A stretch of 43,465 nt of DNA from Myxococcales bacterium UBA5297. GTDB lineage: Bacteria > Myxococcota > Myxococcia > Myxococcales > UBA5297. Below, one piece after another: positions 8,953 to 17,721 of this stretch (position 1 is its first letter; the number at the start of each line of letters is the position of its first letter). The position numbers and the translations under genes were made by a program. The stretch lies in contig DHSB01000235.1 in assembly GCA_002408385.1 (NCBI GenBank), positions 1 to 43,465 on the forward strand, written 5' to 3'. The notes below the pieces were generated by a model. It was not told the origin of the DNA. It saw nothing but the letters and a program-made list of their open reading frames with translations, and ran no database searches.

Positions 8953-11325
8953 GTGGAGGGCAAGCTCGTACGTGTGGCGGTAGGCCGGCCCCTGCACCGG
9001 ACCTTTACCTACAGGATGCCCCCGGCGCTCACCGAGTGCGTGCAGCCGGGCCGACGCCTGGTGGTGCCCTTTGGCGCCGCGCGCGCCATCGGCTTCTGTC
9101 TGGGCGCCGAGCCGGGGCCTGCGCCCACCGGCCTTCGGGACGTCATCTCCGCCCTGGACGACGGTCCGATCTTCAGCGAGGAGCAGCTTCGCTTCCTCGG
9201 CTGGGTCGCGCAGTACTACCGCCACCCTCTCGGCGAGGTCTTGCGCTCGGCGCTGCCGCCCGGGCTCACCTCGCCGCGCGAGGCCCCGGCCTCCCGCGGC
9301 CCTGTGCGCGAGCTCGTCTCGCTGACCCCCGCGGGGAGGCTCGCGCCCGCGCCGCGCGGCGAGGTGATGAAGGCGCTCGTCGACTACCTCGCCGCCGCCG
9401 CGGGCGAGGTCGACTTCGAGGAGCTCAACGCCGCGGTCCCCGGGGCCCGTCCTCGGCTCAAGAAGCTCGTCGAGCGCGGGCTGTGCGTCGTGCGCGAGGA
9501 GGGGCTCGAAGCCCAAAGGCCCGAGCTCGCGCTCGCCGCGGCGCCGGTGCCGGTGCCGACCGAAGAGCAGGCGGCGGCGCTGCGCGAGCTCGAAGTCGCC
9601 GTCGAGGCGCGCGCCTTCGCCCCGTACCTGCTGCACGGGGTGACCGGGTCGGGCAAGACCGAGGTCTATCTACGCGCCATCGCCCGGGCGCTCGAGCGGG
9701 GCGGCGGGGCGCTCGTGCTGGTCCCGGAGATCGCGCTCACCCCGCAGCTCGTGGGCCGGTTCCGGGCCCGCTTCGGCGACAAGGTGGCCGCGCTGCACTC
9801 GGGACTGCGCGACGCGGAGCGGCTCGCCGAGTGGCGCCGGCTCTGGCGCGGCGAGACGCGGCTGGCGGTCGGGGTGCGCTCGGCCATCTTCGCCCCCGTC
9901 GAACGGCTCGCGCTGGTGGTCGTCGACGAGGAGCACGACGGCTCGTTCAAACAGGACGAGAAGCTGCGCTACAACGCCCGGGACCTCGCGGTGGTGCGCG
10001 CCCAGCACGCGGGCTGCCCGGTGGTGCTCGGCTCGGCGACCCCCTCGCTCGAGACGCTGCACAACGCGCAGACCGGCCGCTACCGCCTGCTCGAGCTGCG
10101 GCGGCGGGTCGACGATCGGCCGATGCCCGGCGTCGAGCTGGTCGACATGCGCCTGTGCGGCCGCGGCCACGTGAGCGCGGCCTTCCCGCAGCTTGCCGGC
10201 CGGGCGAAGCTGCGCGCGGCCGAGGCGCGCCGAGCCGCCGAGTCGCAGCCGAGCTACGGGGGCAGCCCCGTGGAGCCGGCTGCCGGTGTGGCTGCGGCCG
10301 ACGAAGCGCTCGACGAGCTGCGCGGGCCGCCCCTCGTCTCCGAGCAGCTCGCCGAGGCGCTCGCCGAGGTCTTGGAGAAGGGCCGCCAGGCGATCCTCTT
10401 CCTGAACCGGCGGGGCGTCTCGACCTATCACTTGTGCCTTGGCTGCGGCGCGTCGATCACCTGCGACGCCTGCGCGGTGAGCCTGACCCTGCACGGCAAG
10501 CGCGGCAGCCTGATGTGCCACTACTGCGGCCGGCAGATCGCGCTGCCCGAGGCCTGCCCGAGCTGCGGCGGGCCCATCGAGGCGCTCGGCATGGGCACCG
10601 AGCGGGCCGAGCAGGAGATAGCCAAGCTTTTCCCCACCGCGCGCCTCTGCCGGCTCGATCGCGACTCGGCGACGCAGGCCGAGGAGGTGACCGCGCTGCT
10701 CGCCTCGTTTGCCCGCGGCGAGAAGGACATCCTCATCGGCACGCAGATGGTCGCCAAGGGACACGACTTCCCCGGGGTGACGCTGGTCGGGGTGTTGCTC
10801 GCCGACACCGCGCTCAACCTGCCGGACTTCCGGGCCGCGGAGCGCACCTTCCAGCTCCTGACGCAGGTCGCCGGTCGCGCCGGCCGTGGCCGGGAGCCGG
10901 GGCGGGTCATCGTCCAATCGTTCAACCCGGAGGCGCCGGCGGTGGCCTTGGTCGTCGGGCACGACTTTCGCTCCTTCGCCGCCCGCGAGCTCAACCTGCG
11001 CCGCTCCTTCGGCTACCCGCCATTCAGCCGGTTGCTGTCGGTGCGCGTCGACGGCGCCGATCCGCGCGCGACCGCGCGCGCGGCCCACGATCTCGCCAAA
11101 GCCGCCTCGGGGATAGTCATCGGCTCGCGCGGCGCGCTGCGGCTGCTCGGGCCCGCCCCCGCGCCCCTGTCGCGCCTCAAGGGGCGCTCGAGGTGGCAGA
11201 TGCTCTTCAAGGGGCCGAACGCCCGCTCGCTGACGCCGGTCGCCGAGGCGATTGAGCAAGCCGCGCGCAAGCTGCCGGCGAGCGTGCGGGCCACGCTCGA
11301 CGTCGACCCGCTCTCCCTGCTTTGA
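8953..11325 (+). CDS. priA: primosomal replication-restart helicase PriA
   Basis: 3'-to-5' DNA helicase that recognises stalled forks and reloads the replicative helicase. The protein of 790 aa starts with the 3'-end-binding domain (GRPLHRTFTYRMP) and has Walker A GVTGSGKTE about 229-237 and motif II DEEH about 325-328 followed by DGSFKQDEKLRYNARDLA. After the helicase lobes come paired zinc sites (CLGCG, CDAC, CHYC, CPSC) about 495-540, then GTQMVAKGHDFPGVTLVG. It is slightly longer than the usual ~730 aa, partly through a variable Ala-rich insert about 400-460 just before the zinc region. GTG 8953-8955 is chosen because domain homology begins there and AGAGG lies 8 nt upstream; longer versions add only low-complexity Arg/Pro sequence. 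Confidence 0.95.
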   Translation: MEGKLVRVAVGRPLHRTFTYRMPPALTECVQPGRRLVVPFGAARAIGFCLGAEPGPAPTGLRDVISALDDGPIFSEEQLRFLGWVAQYYRHPLGEVLRSALPPGLTSPREAPASRGPVRELVSLTPAGRLAPAPRGEVMKALVDYLAAAAGEVDFEELNAAVPGARPRLKKLVERGLCVVREEGLEAQRPELALAAAPVPVPTEEQAAALRELEVAVEARAFAPYLLHGVTGSGKTEVYLRAIARALERGGGALVLVPEIALTPQLVGRFRARFGDKVAALHSGLRDAERLAEWRRLWRGETRLAVGVRSAIFAPVERLALVVVDEEHDGSFKQDEKLRYNARDLAVVRAQHAGCPVVLGSATPSLETLHNAQTGRYRLLELRRRVDDRPMPGVELVDMRLCGRGHVSAAFPQLAGRAKLRAAEARRAAESQPSYGGSPVEPAAGVAAADEALDELRGPPLVSEQLAEALAEVLEKGRQAILFLNRRGVSTYHLCLGCGASITCDACAVSLTLHGKRGSLMCHYCGRQIALPEACPSCGGPIEALGMGTERAEQEIAKLFPTARLCRLDRDSATQAEEVTALLASFARGEKDILIGTQMVAKGHDFPGVTLVGVLLADTALNLPDFRAAERTFQLLTQVAGRAGRGREPGRVIVQSFNPEAPAVALVVGHDFRSFAARELNLRRSFGYPPFSRLLSVRVDGADPRATARAAHDLAKAASGIVIGSRGALRLLGPAPAPLSRLKGRSRWQMLFKGPNARSLTPVAEAIEQAARKLPASVRATLDVDPLSLL

Positions 11326-11357
11326 GCGTCGCCGGACACGATTGCCTGGCAGACAAA

Positions 11358-11385
11358 TGGACCGCGTGCCCCGGTCGGCTAGAAT
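11358..11385 (+). promoter_or_regulatory. possible leaderless promoter of the coiled-coil giant
   Basis: TGGACC at 11358-11363 and TAGAAT at 11380-11385 are 16 bp apart. The ATG at 11393 begins 7 nt after the -10 box, where transcription would be expected to start, and no Shine-Dalgarno precedes it. This geometry suggests a leaderless mRNA. The same -10 context (AATCCGGG) recurs upstream of def. Confidence 0.35.
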
Positions 11386-11392
11386 CCGGGCG

Positions 11393-14300
11393 ATGGCCGG
11401 CCCCGTCCTTCTCATTCACGACGACATCTCGGTCATCGCTCCGGCCAAGCGGGTCCTCCAGCGCCACGGGATTGACACCCTGCTGGTGACGAACGCGGCC
11501 GATGCGGTGATCACCTTTGGTGACCTTGCCCCCTCGGTCGTCGTCCTCGCCGCGGAGGTCGACGGGGGGCGCGGCGGCGCGATCTACCAGGAGATCCGCA
11601 GCCATCCGCGCGGCGCTTCGGTCTCCTTCGTCCTGCTCGGCGATGCCCTCGCCGAGGCGCCCGAGGCCGCGGTCATTCCCCTGCCACTCGACGGCAAGGC
11701 TCTGCTCGAGGCGGTCGAACGTGCCTTCGACGGAGATGACGTGAGCGCGGCGTGGCGGCTCGAGCCGCCCGCCGACGTCGAGGAGACCGATGCGGTCGGG
11801 CTGGCGCAGGCACTCTTTGGCGACGCTCCCGAGCCGGACGCCGAGCCGCAGGCGTCGGAGGCTTCAGCGACCGCGGGGGCACGTCTTGGCGAGCAGCTCT
11901 TCGACGATTTGCCTTCCGAGCCGGAGGACGAGCAATCGCCAGGCTCCGTGGAGCGCGGAGCGGCTGGCGCACCCGGGGGCTCGCTGGCCGACGACCTCTT
12001 CGGCGATCTCTCCGATGTCGCGGATGCTTCTCCTGTCGGGGATGCGAGCGGCCCGCTTGCCGAAGGTCCGCAACCCGCCGCGGCTGACGAAGAGCCGCTC
12101 GACGATCTGGCGCCCGATCGCGAGCGAGAGCCGGCGGCCGCAGCCGACGCGGGGACGAGCCTTGGCGACGCGCTGTTTGGCGATCTCGACGAACCCGACG
12201 CAGGGACGCCCGAGGCCTCGGACGACGAGGCAGGTCGCGCTGATTCGGAGTCCTCCTTGCCAGGCGAGGGGCGTGTCGTCGATGCCCTCGAGGGACCTGC
12301 CGCAGAGCCGCCGGAGGATCCGCCTGCCGCCAGCGAGGCTGCCGACACCGCGGCGATGGGCGAAGAGCTGTTCGACGACCGCGAAGAGACCAACGCTCAA
12401 CCGGGGGACGCTGCTGCGCCAGGCGTCGATGTCGAGGCCGCGGATCTCGAGACGGCTGCGGTTGACGAGGCGCGCTCTGACGCCTTCGAGCCCGACGACG
12501 AGGTGAGCGGCGCGGAACCCGAACCGTCGCTGATCGCAGAGGGACAATCGCGGGCCGACGAAAGGTCGGACCAGGGCGCCGCGGCGGCCGAGGCCTTGGC
12601 GCCGGCCGGCGGCGAAGTCGAGGGGCCGGTCTCCGAACCCGATCCTGGCCCGATGGAAGAAGCGGCAGTCAGCATCGGCCGGCCGGCCGGAAGCGTGGAG
12701 AGCGAGCGCGCCGAGGCCGAGGATTCCGAGCCAGAGAAGGCTTCCGACGTCGGCGAGGCGAGCGAGCCAGCCCCTGCAGCGGCCGCCGAGGACAGTCTCG
12801 AAGCCGCCGGAGAGCCGCGATCGGAGCCTTTGGCCGGGCCGGGGCCGCAGGGGCTCGGTGCCGCTCTCGATGACCAAGCCGCCGAGCCGGAATCGAACGA
12901 GGCGGGCTTCAGCCCCGCGTCGGTCACCGTGCCGTCGGAAGAGGTGTGGCGGGTCTCGAGCCGGATAGCGCCGGGCGAAGAGGCGCGGCGCAGCGAAGAG
13001 GACTCACGCGACCAGGAGCTGGCAGCCCTCGTCGAGCGCCGCGCCGGTCTCGGCGAAGAGGCTGCAAAGAGGGCGGGCGAGGTTCAGGCGCTGCGCGCGG
13101 AGGTCGAAGCCTCGCAGCTCGAGCTTTTCGGCCTTGGCGAGGCCTCGGAGGAGTTGTCTCGACGAGCGGACGAGGTCCGAGAGGCGCTCGGGCTCGCCCG
13201 CCAGCAGCTCGAGGAGAGGCGACGCGCCGCCGAGGCGAGCGAGCGCGAGCTCGAGGAGGTCTCGACTCGTTTCGCCCAAGAGAAGGGCCGGCGCGAAGAG
13301 CTGCAGGCGGCGCTCGAGGCGGAGACCGTGATGCTGCAGGCGCTGGCGGACGAGGCAGAATCGCTGGGCCAGCAGCGCGAGCTGTCACGCGAGGGGCTTG
13401 ACGAAACCCGGCGCGCGGCCGAGGCGGCTGAGCACGATCTCGAGGAGCTCTTCGCCGACACCGAGCGCGAGAAGAGCCGGCTCGAGGAGCTGCAGGCCGC
13501 TCTCGAAGCGGAGACCGCGGCGCTGCAGGCGCTCGCGCAGAAGTCTTCCGAGATCGAGGAGCGGCGCGAGGCGGCCCGCGAGCGGTTCGAGGACGAGCGG
13601 GGCCGGCACGAGGCGCTCGCGGCGCAGCTTGCGGCCGAGGAGTCTGCACGCGCCGAAGAGCTCGCCGCGCGAGCGGGCGATGCGGGCGCACGGCTCGAGG
13701 AGGCCCGCGCGCGCGCCCGGGAAGCAGAGGCGAGAGTCGCGGAGACGGAGCCCGCGCTCGCCGAGGCGGTCGCCGACGCCGAGGGCCGCGAGGCTCGGGT
13801 CGCCGGGCTCGAGGAGCAGCTCGAGCGGTCCATCGAGCGCGCCCAGGCGGCCAAGGGAATGCTCGGGGAGCTGGGGCCTGCGCTCGAGGCTGAGTCGGCG
13901 CGAGCCGACGCGCTCGAAGCCCAGGCGGCCGAATCGCGGCGGCGCCTCGAGAAGACCCGCGAGCGGATTCAGGTGGCCAAAGCGCGCGCAGAGGAGCTTG
14001 GGGCATCGCTCGAACAGGCGTCGACGGAGGCGGCAGCGGAGCAAGGGCGAGTCGAGGAGCGCTCTCGGCGGCTCGAGGAGGCTCGGGGCCAGGTCGCGGC
14101 GGCGCGCGGGCGTGTCGAAGAGCTCGAGTCTGCGGCCACCGCGGAGTCGGCGAGCCTGGAGGCGCTCTCGAAGAGCGTCGAGGAGGCCGACGCTCGACTC
14201 CACGGTCTGCTGAGCGAGGCCGAAGCGGGCAGGGCGCGGCTCGATGGGCTGCGCGCTCGCTCGAGCGCCGAGGCGGACGAGGTCGAGGCGCGCGAAGCCG

Positions 14301-17050
14301 AGCTGTCCGGCGCCGCGCGTGAGCTCGAGAGGCTCGAGGAGAGCGCCGCGAGCGACCGAGCGCGCCTCGCGGAGCTCGGCCGCGAAACCGATGCGGCGCG
14401 GGCCGAGGCCGAGGCCCTCGAGGGGCGGGTCCGGGAGGCGAAGAGAACACTCGAAGAGACTCGGGGCCGCGCCGGCGAGGCGCGCGGGCGTCTCGAAAAG
14501 GTGGCCCAAGCGCTCGAGTCCGAGAAGGCGGCTTCGCAGCAGGCCGCCGAGCGGAATTCTGAGCTGCAACGAGCGCTCGAGGAGGCCCGAGCCGGCCGCG
14601 ACGAGCAGACCAGGCGCGCCGAGGCGCTCGAGAGCGAGCTGGCGGGGCTGACCGACGAGCAGGACGAGCTGGCGCGGCGCATCGAGGAGCGCGAGCGCGA
14701 GCTCGAGGCGACACGGGCGAGGCTCGAGGAGCTCGGTGCCGGACTGTCGGCTCTCGAGGCGCAGTCGGCCGAAGAGGAGCGCGAGGCCAGCGAGGAGCGC
14801 AAGAGGCGCGAGGCCGCGCTGGCGGCGTCGGCGCAGCGGCGGGAGAAGAGCTGGAAGAGCGCCGAGGAGGTCCAGCGCAAGCTCGAAAACGAAGAGCTGC
14901 AGGCCAAGGAGCTCGAGAGGTTCGCGGAGGAGCTCGGCCGGCAAGTCGCTCAGGCCCGGCAGCGCCAGCAGGAGCGGCACGCGGATGCCGAAGGGCTGCA
15001 ACAGGCGCTCGCGGACGCGCTGACCGAGGCCGAGCAGGCGCGCTTGCAGCTCGAGGAGCTCGCGCGCCGGCACAAGGAGGCGGGCGCGCGGATCGAGGAG
15101 GCGCAACGGGCGGCCGCCGACGAAGAGCAGAGGACGCAGGCGCTCGAAGAGCGGGCGGCGGAGGGGGAGCTGCGCCTGCAAGCTGTCCGCGCCCGGACCG
15201 AGGCGCTCGAGGCACGCCGCGCCGAGCTGGAGCGGCTCGCCGACGAGGAGCAGGAGCGCGAGCGCGAGGAGATCGAGAGCCTCGAGACCGAGACGGCCGA
15301 TGTCGCCTCCCGGCGAGAGGAGCGGCAGCGGGCGATCGAGATCGCCCGCGAAGGCCTCGAGACCGACGAGCGCGCCCTCGAGCAGGTGGGCCACGAGGCC
15401 GGGGCGCTCGAGAAGCGCGCCGCTGAGGCACGCGAACGGGTCGAGAAGGCGCGCGGGCGGCTCGAGGAGCTGCGCGCCGCCGTCGAGCAGTCCGAGCGGT
15501 CGGCCGACGCCGAGTGCGAGGCGCTCGCGCGTCAGGCCGGCGAGCTCGAGGAGTCGCGCGCCCGGGCCACGGAGCGGCTGGAGGCGGCGACACGGCGGCT
15601 CGAGGAGGAGCGGTCTGCGCGCGAGGAGGACGAGCGGCGCGCTCAGGAGCTGCTCGAGGCGGCAGAGCGTGAGGTGCGCGAGCGATCGGAGATCGCCCGC
15701 CGGGTGCTCAAGGCGCGCGAGGAGCAGGTCAAGCGCGACCGCGAGTCGCTCGAGCAGGAGACGCAGGCCGTCCGGCAGGTCGAGGAGCAGGCCACGCGGC
15801 GCGCGGCCGACGGGCGCAAGCCCGGCGGCGGGCGCGCGGCCTCCGAGGAGAGCCCCGGGAAGTGGGAGGGTCCGCGGCTGGTCAAGCCCGCTCAGTGGCC
15901 CGCGCCGCTGCGGGCGGCACGCCCGCCGGCCAACGACCAGCCGGAGGTCGAGGGCCCGATGAAGGTCGAGGAGCCCGAGGCCGTCGAGGGGTTCAAGTCC
16001 GGGCCGACGGCGCCGCCGACCCCGGCGCCCTTCGCGCCGCGCGGCACGCTCGGGCTGCTCGACGCGCCCACGCTCATCTGCCGCGCCTTCGAGTCGCGGC
16101 TGACCGGGCGCGTGGACATCGCGGGCGCGGACGCCGAGCGCACGCTCTGGTTCGAGGAGGGGCGCCTCGTCGCCGCGGCGTCGACCTCGCTGGTCGAGCG
16201 GATTGAGGACCTCGCGCTGCGCGCGGGTCTCGTCACCGGACCGCAGCACCACGCGTTGCGCATGTCGGAGGAGCGGCTGGCGCGCCGGCTCGCGCTGGTG
16301 ATGGTCGAGCTTGGCTACATCCGGCCGAACGAGATGTACCCGCTCGTCTGCAAGCACGTGCAGGAGATCGCCTTCTCGGTCTTCCTCGACGACGAGTCGG
16401 CCTACGTCTACTCCGAGGAGCCGCCGCCGTCCGAGGAGAGGGTGGTCCTTCCGCTGCACCCTTACGCGCTCGCGACCGAGGGCATCCGGCGCAAGTATTC
16501 GTCCGAGCGGCTCTACGCGCGGCTGGGTGGGCCGGCGACGCTGTTGCGCGCGCGGGGCCAGGGCTTCGAGCTCGACTACCTCGGGTTGGGCGCGCGCGAG
16601 CGGCGCCTCGGGTCGATGGTCGACGGGCTGCGCACGCTCGAGGAGATCCTCTTCGAGAGCGGGGTCGAGGAGCTCGCCGCGCTCAAGGTGCTCTACGCCC
16701 TGGTGGCCGTCGGGGCCGTGGAGATAGCGGTGCTCGGCCAGGCGGCCCGGGCGAAGAGCCCGGAGGAGGCCGCGCGCCTTGACCTCTCGCGCGTGGCCGA
16801 CAAGTACAACCAGGCGCTCTCGGGCGACTACTTCCAGATCCTCGGCCTGCGCCGCGACGCCACCGGGTACGAGGTTCGCGAGGCGTACGAGAGGCTGTCG
16901 CGCGAGCTGAGCGCCGAGCGCTTCATTGCGATAGCCGACCCCTCGGTCCACGCGCGGCTGCAGGAGATAGGGCGCGCGCTCGCGGAGGCCGCCGACGTGC
17001 TCTCCGACGACGCGGTACGCGCCCAGTACGCGCGCAGCCTCACCGAGTGA
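11393..17050 (+). CDS. pseudo-receiver / giant coiled-coil / DUF4388-like / J-like protein
   Basis: Predicted 1,885-aa cytoplasmic protein. Residues 1-115 look like a response-regulator receiver (GPVLLIHDDISVIAPAKRVL) with an uncertain phosphorylation site. Residues 120-530 are acidic, Ala/Pro-rich and disordered, with five copies of a motif like LGDALFGDL at about 137, 165, 198, 257 and 322. Residues 530-1480 form an almost unbroken Glu/Arg/Ala/Leu coiled coil. Residues about 1530-1770 resemble the DUF4388/PATAN fold (GTLGLLDAPTLICRAFES, LWFEEGRLVAA). The last ~80 residues resemble a DnaJ J-domain (DYFQILGLRRDATGYEVREA; ADVLSDDAVRAQY), but the HPD triad is missing. A pseudo-receiver plus long coiled coil is the architecture of AglZ and FrzS, MglA-linked polarity proteins; mglBA lies 2.3 kb downstream. 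A polarity or scaffold role is inferred. An in-frame ATG at 11357 is the alternative start. Confidence 0.8.
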   Translation: MAGPVLLIHDDISVIAPAKRVLQRHGIDTLLVTNAADAVITFGDLAPSVVVLAAEVDGGRGGAIYQEIRSHPRGASVSFVLLGDALAEAPEAAVIPLPLDGKALLEAVERAFDGDDVSAAWRLEPPADVEETDAVGLAQALFGDAPEPDAEPQASEASATAGARLGEQLFDDLPSEPEDEQSPGSVERGAAGAPGGSLADDLFGDLSDVADASPVGDASGPLAEGPQPAAADEEPLDDLAPDREREPAAAADAGTSLGDALFGDLDEPDAGTPEASDDEAGRADSESSLPGEGRVVDALEGPAAEPPEDPPAASEAADTAAMGEELFDDREETNAQPGDAAAPGVDVEAADLETAAVDEARSDAFEPDDEVSGAEPEPSLIAEGQSRADERSDQGAAAAEALAPAGGEVEGPVSEPDPGPMEEAAVSIGRPAGSVESERAEAEDSEPEKASDVGEASEPAPAAAAEDSLEAAGEPRSEPLAGPGPQGLGAALDDQAAEPESNEAGFSPASVTVPSEEVWRVSSRIAPGEEARRSEEDSRDQELAALVERRAGLGEEAAKRAGEVQALRAEVEASQLELFGLGEASEELSRRADEVREALGLARQQLEERRRAAEASERELEEVSTRFAQEKGRREELQAALEAETVMLQALADEAESLGQQRELSREGLDETRRAAEAAEHDLEELFADTEREKSRLEELQAALEAETAALQALAQKSSEIEERREAARERFEDERGRHEALAAQLAAEESARAEELAARAGDAGARLEEARARAREAEARVAETEPALAEAVADAEGREARVAGLEEQLERSIERAQAAKGMLGELGPALEAESARADALEAQAAESRRRLEKTRERIQVAKARAEELGASLEQASTEAAAEQGRVEERSRRLEEARGQVAAARGRVEELESAATAESASLEALSKSVEEADARLHGLLSEAEAGRARLDGLRARSSAEADEVEAREAELSGAARELERLEESAASDRARLAELGRETDAARAEAEALEGRVREAKRTLEETRGRAGEARGRLEKVAQALESEKAASQQAAERNSELQRALEEARAGRDEQTRRAEALESELAGLTDEQDELARRIEERERELEATRARLEELGAGLSALEAQSAEEEREASEERKRREAALAASAQRREKSWKSAEEVQRKLENEELQAKELERFAEELGRQVAQARQRQQERHADAEGLQQALADALTEAEQARLQLEELARRHKEAGARIEEAQRAAADEEQRTQALEERAAEGELRLQAVRARTEALEARRAELERLADEEQEREREEIESLETETADVASRREERQRAIEIAREGLETDERALEQVGHEAGALEKRAAEARERVEKARGRLEELRAAVEQSERSADAECEALARQAGELEESRARATERLEAATRRLEEERSAREEDERRAQELLEAAEREVRERSEIARRVLKAREEQVKRDRESLEQETQAVRQVEEQATRRAADGRKPGGGRAASEESPGKWEGPRLVKPAQWPAPLRAARPPANDQPEVEGPMKVEEPEAVEGFKSGPTAPPTPAPFAPRGTLGLLDAPTLICRAFESRLTGRVDIAGADAERTLWFEEGRLVAAASTSLVERIEDLALRAGLVTGPQHHALRMSEERLARRLALVMVELGYIRPNEMYPLVCKHVQEIAFSVFLDDESAYVYSEEPPPSEERVVLPLHPYALATEGIRRKYSSERLYARLGGPATLLRARGQGFELDYLGLGARERRLGSMVDGLRTLEEILFESGVEELAALKVLYALVAVGAVEIAVLGQAARAKSPEEAARLDLSRVADKYNQALSGDYFQILGLRRDATGYEVREAYERLSRELSAERFIAIADPSVHARLQEIGRALAEAADVLSDDAVRAQYARSLTE

Positions 17051-17090
17051 GCAGGCGGCGCGCCGGGTGGTAGGGCGGCGGTTCGGCCCA

Positions 17091-17096
17091 TATAAT
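17091..17096 (+). promoter_or_regulatory. -10 element for def
   Basis: A perfect TATAAT lies 53 bp upstream of the def ATG, in the gap after the coiled-coil gene. No good -35 hexamer is visible at 16-18 bp (GTGGTA/TGGTAG only). It is followed by CCGGG, as is the box upstream of the coiled-coil gene. Confidence 0.45.
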
Positions 17097-17143
17097 CCGG
17101 GTCCATCTGCTGTTGGTGCATGGGGAGGCGAGGTTTCGAGACG

Positions 17144-17689
17144 ATGGTGCGAGAGATTGTCATCTGGCCGGATCCCGTGCTGAGGGAGAAGTGCCTGAAG
17201 GTCGAGCGGGTGGACGATGAGTTGCGCGGGCTCATCGACGACATGTTCGAGACGATGTACGCCAGCAACGGCGTCGGTCTCGCCGCCCCGCAGGTCGGAG
17301 TCAACGCGCGCGTGGTGGTCATCGACTCCTCTCCGCGGCAGGAGGGCGCCAAGCCGTTGGCGCTCGTCAACCCGGTCATCACCAAGACCGAGGGCGAGCG
17401 CGTCTACGAGGAGGGCTGCCTGTCGATCCCCGGCGAGGCCGAAGAGGTGCTTCGGGCCGACAAGGTCTGGGTCACCGCGCTCGACCGCGACGGCAAGGAG
17501 CTCTCGTTCGAGGCCGACGGCCTGCTCGCCATCGCGGTTCAGCACGAGCTCGACCATCTGGAAGGCACGCTGTTCGTAGACCACCTCTCGACCCTGAAGC
17601 GCGAGTTGATCAAGCGGCGCATGAAGCGGGTCAAGGCCGAGCGCGAGGCCGAGAAGACCAAGAAGAAGGCTGAACAGCCGGCGGTCTGA
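17144..17689 (+). CDS. def: peptide deformylase
   Basis: Metallo-enzyme that removes the formyl group from the initiator methionine of nascent proteins. The 181-aa protein has all three family motifs: GVGLAAPQ at 43-50, EGCLSIP at 90-96 (metal ligand Cys92), and QHELDHLEG at 133-141 (ligands His134 and His138, catalytic Glu135). The charged C-terminal tail (KRRMKRVKAEREAEKTKKKA) is longer than in E. coli, as in many related enzymes. The ATG at 17144 is chosen because the family starts with a short hydrophobic strand (REIVIWPDPVLR); GAGG lies about 10 nt upstream. An upstream ATG at 17120 would add 8 residues with no ribosome site. fmt, the usual partner, is not adjacent. nth is convergent 32 bp away. 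Confidence 0.95.
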   Translation: MVREIVIWPDPVLREKCLKVERVDDELRGLIDDMFETMYASNGVGLAAPQVGVNARVVVIDSSPRQEGAKPLALVNPVITKTEGERVYEEGCLSIPGEAEEVLRADKVWVTALDRDGKELSFEADGLLAIAVQHELDHLEGTLFVDHLSTLKRELIKRRMKRVKAEREAEKTKKKAEQPAV

Positions 17690-17721
17690 GTTGGCTCGGT
17701 CGGCTCGCGCGGGGACGGCCT

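Noticed and set aside
8877..11255. Second long plus-strand frame overlapping priA
   Set aside because: Arg/Ala/Pro/Gly-rich out-of-frame reading of priA; priA motifs are all in the other frame.
16800..17050. Functional DnaJ co-chaperone
   Set aside because: Helices look J-like but HPD is absent, so DnaK stimulation is not supported.
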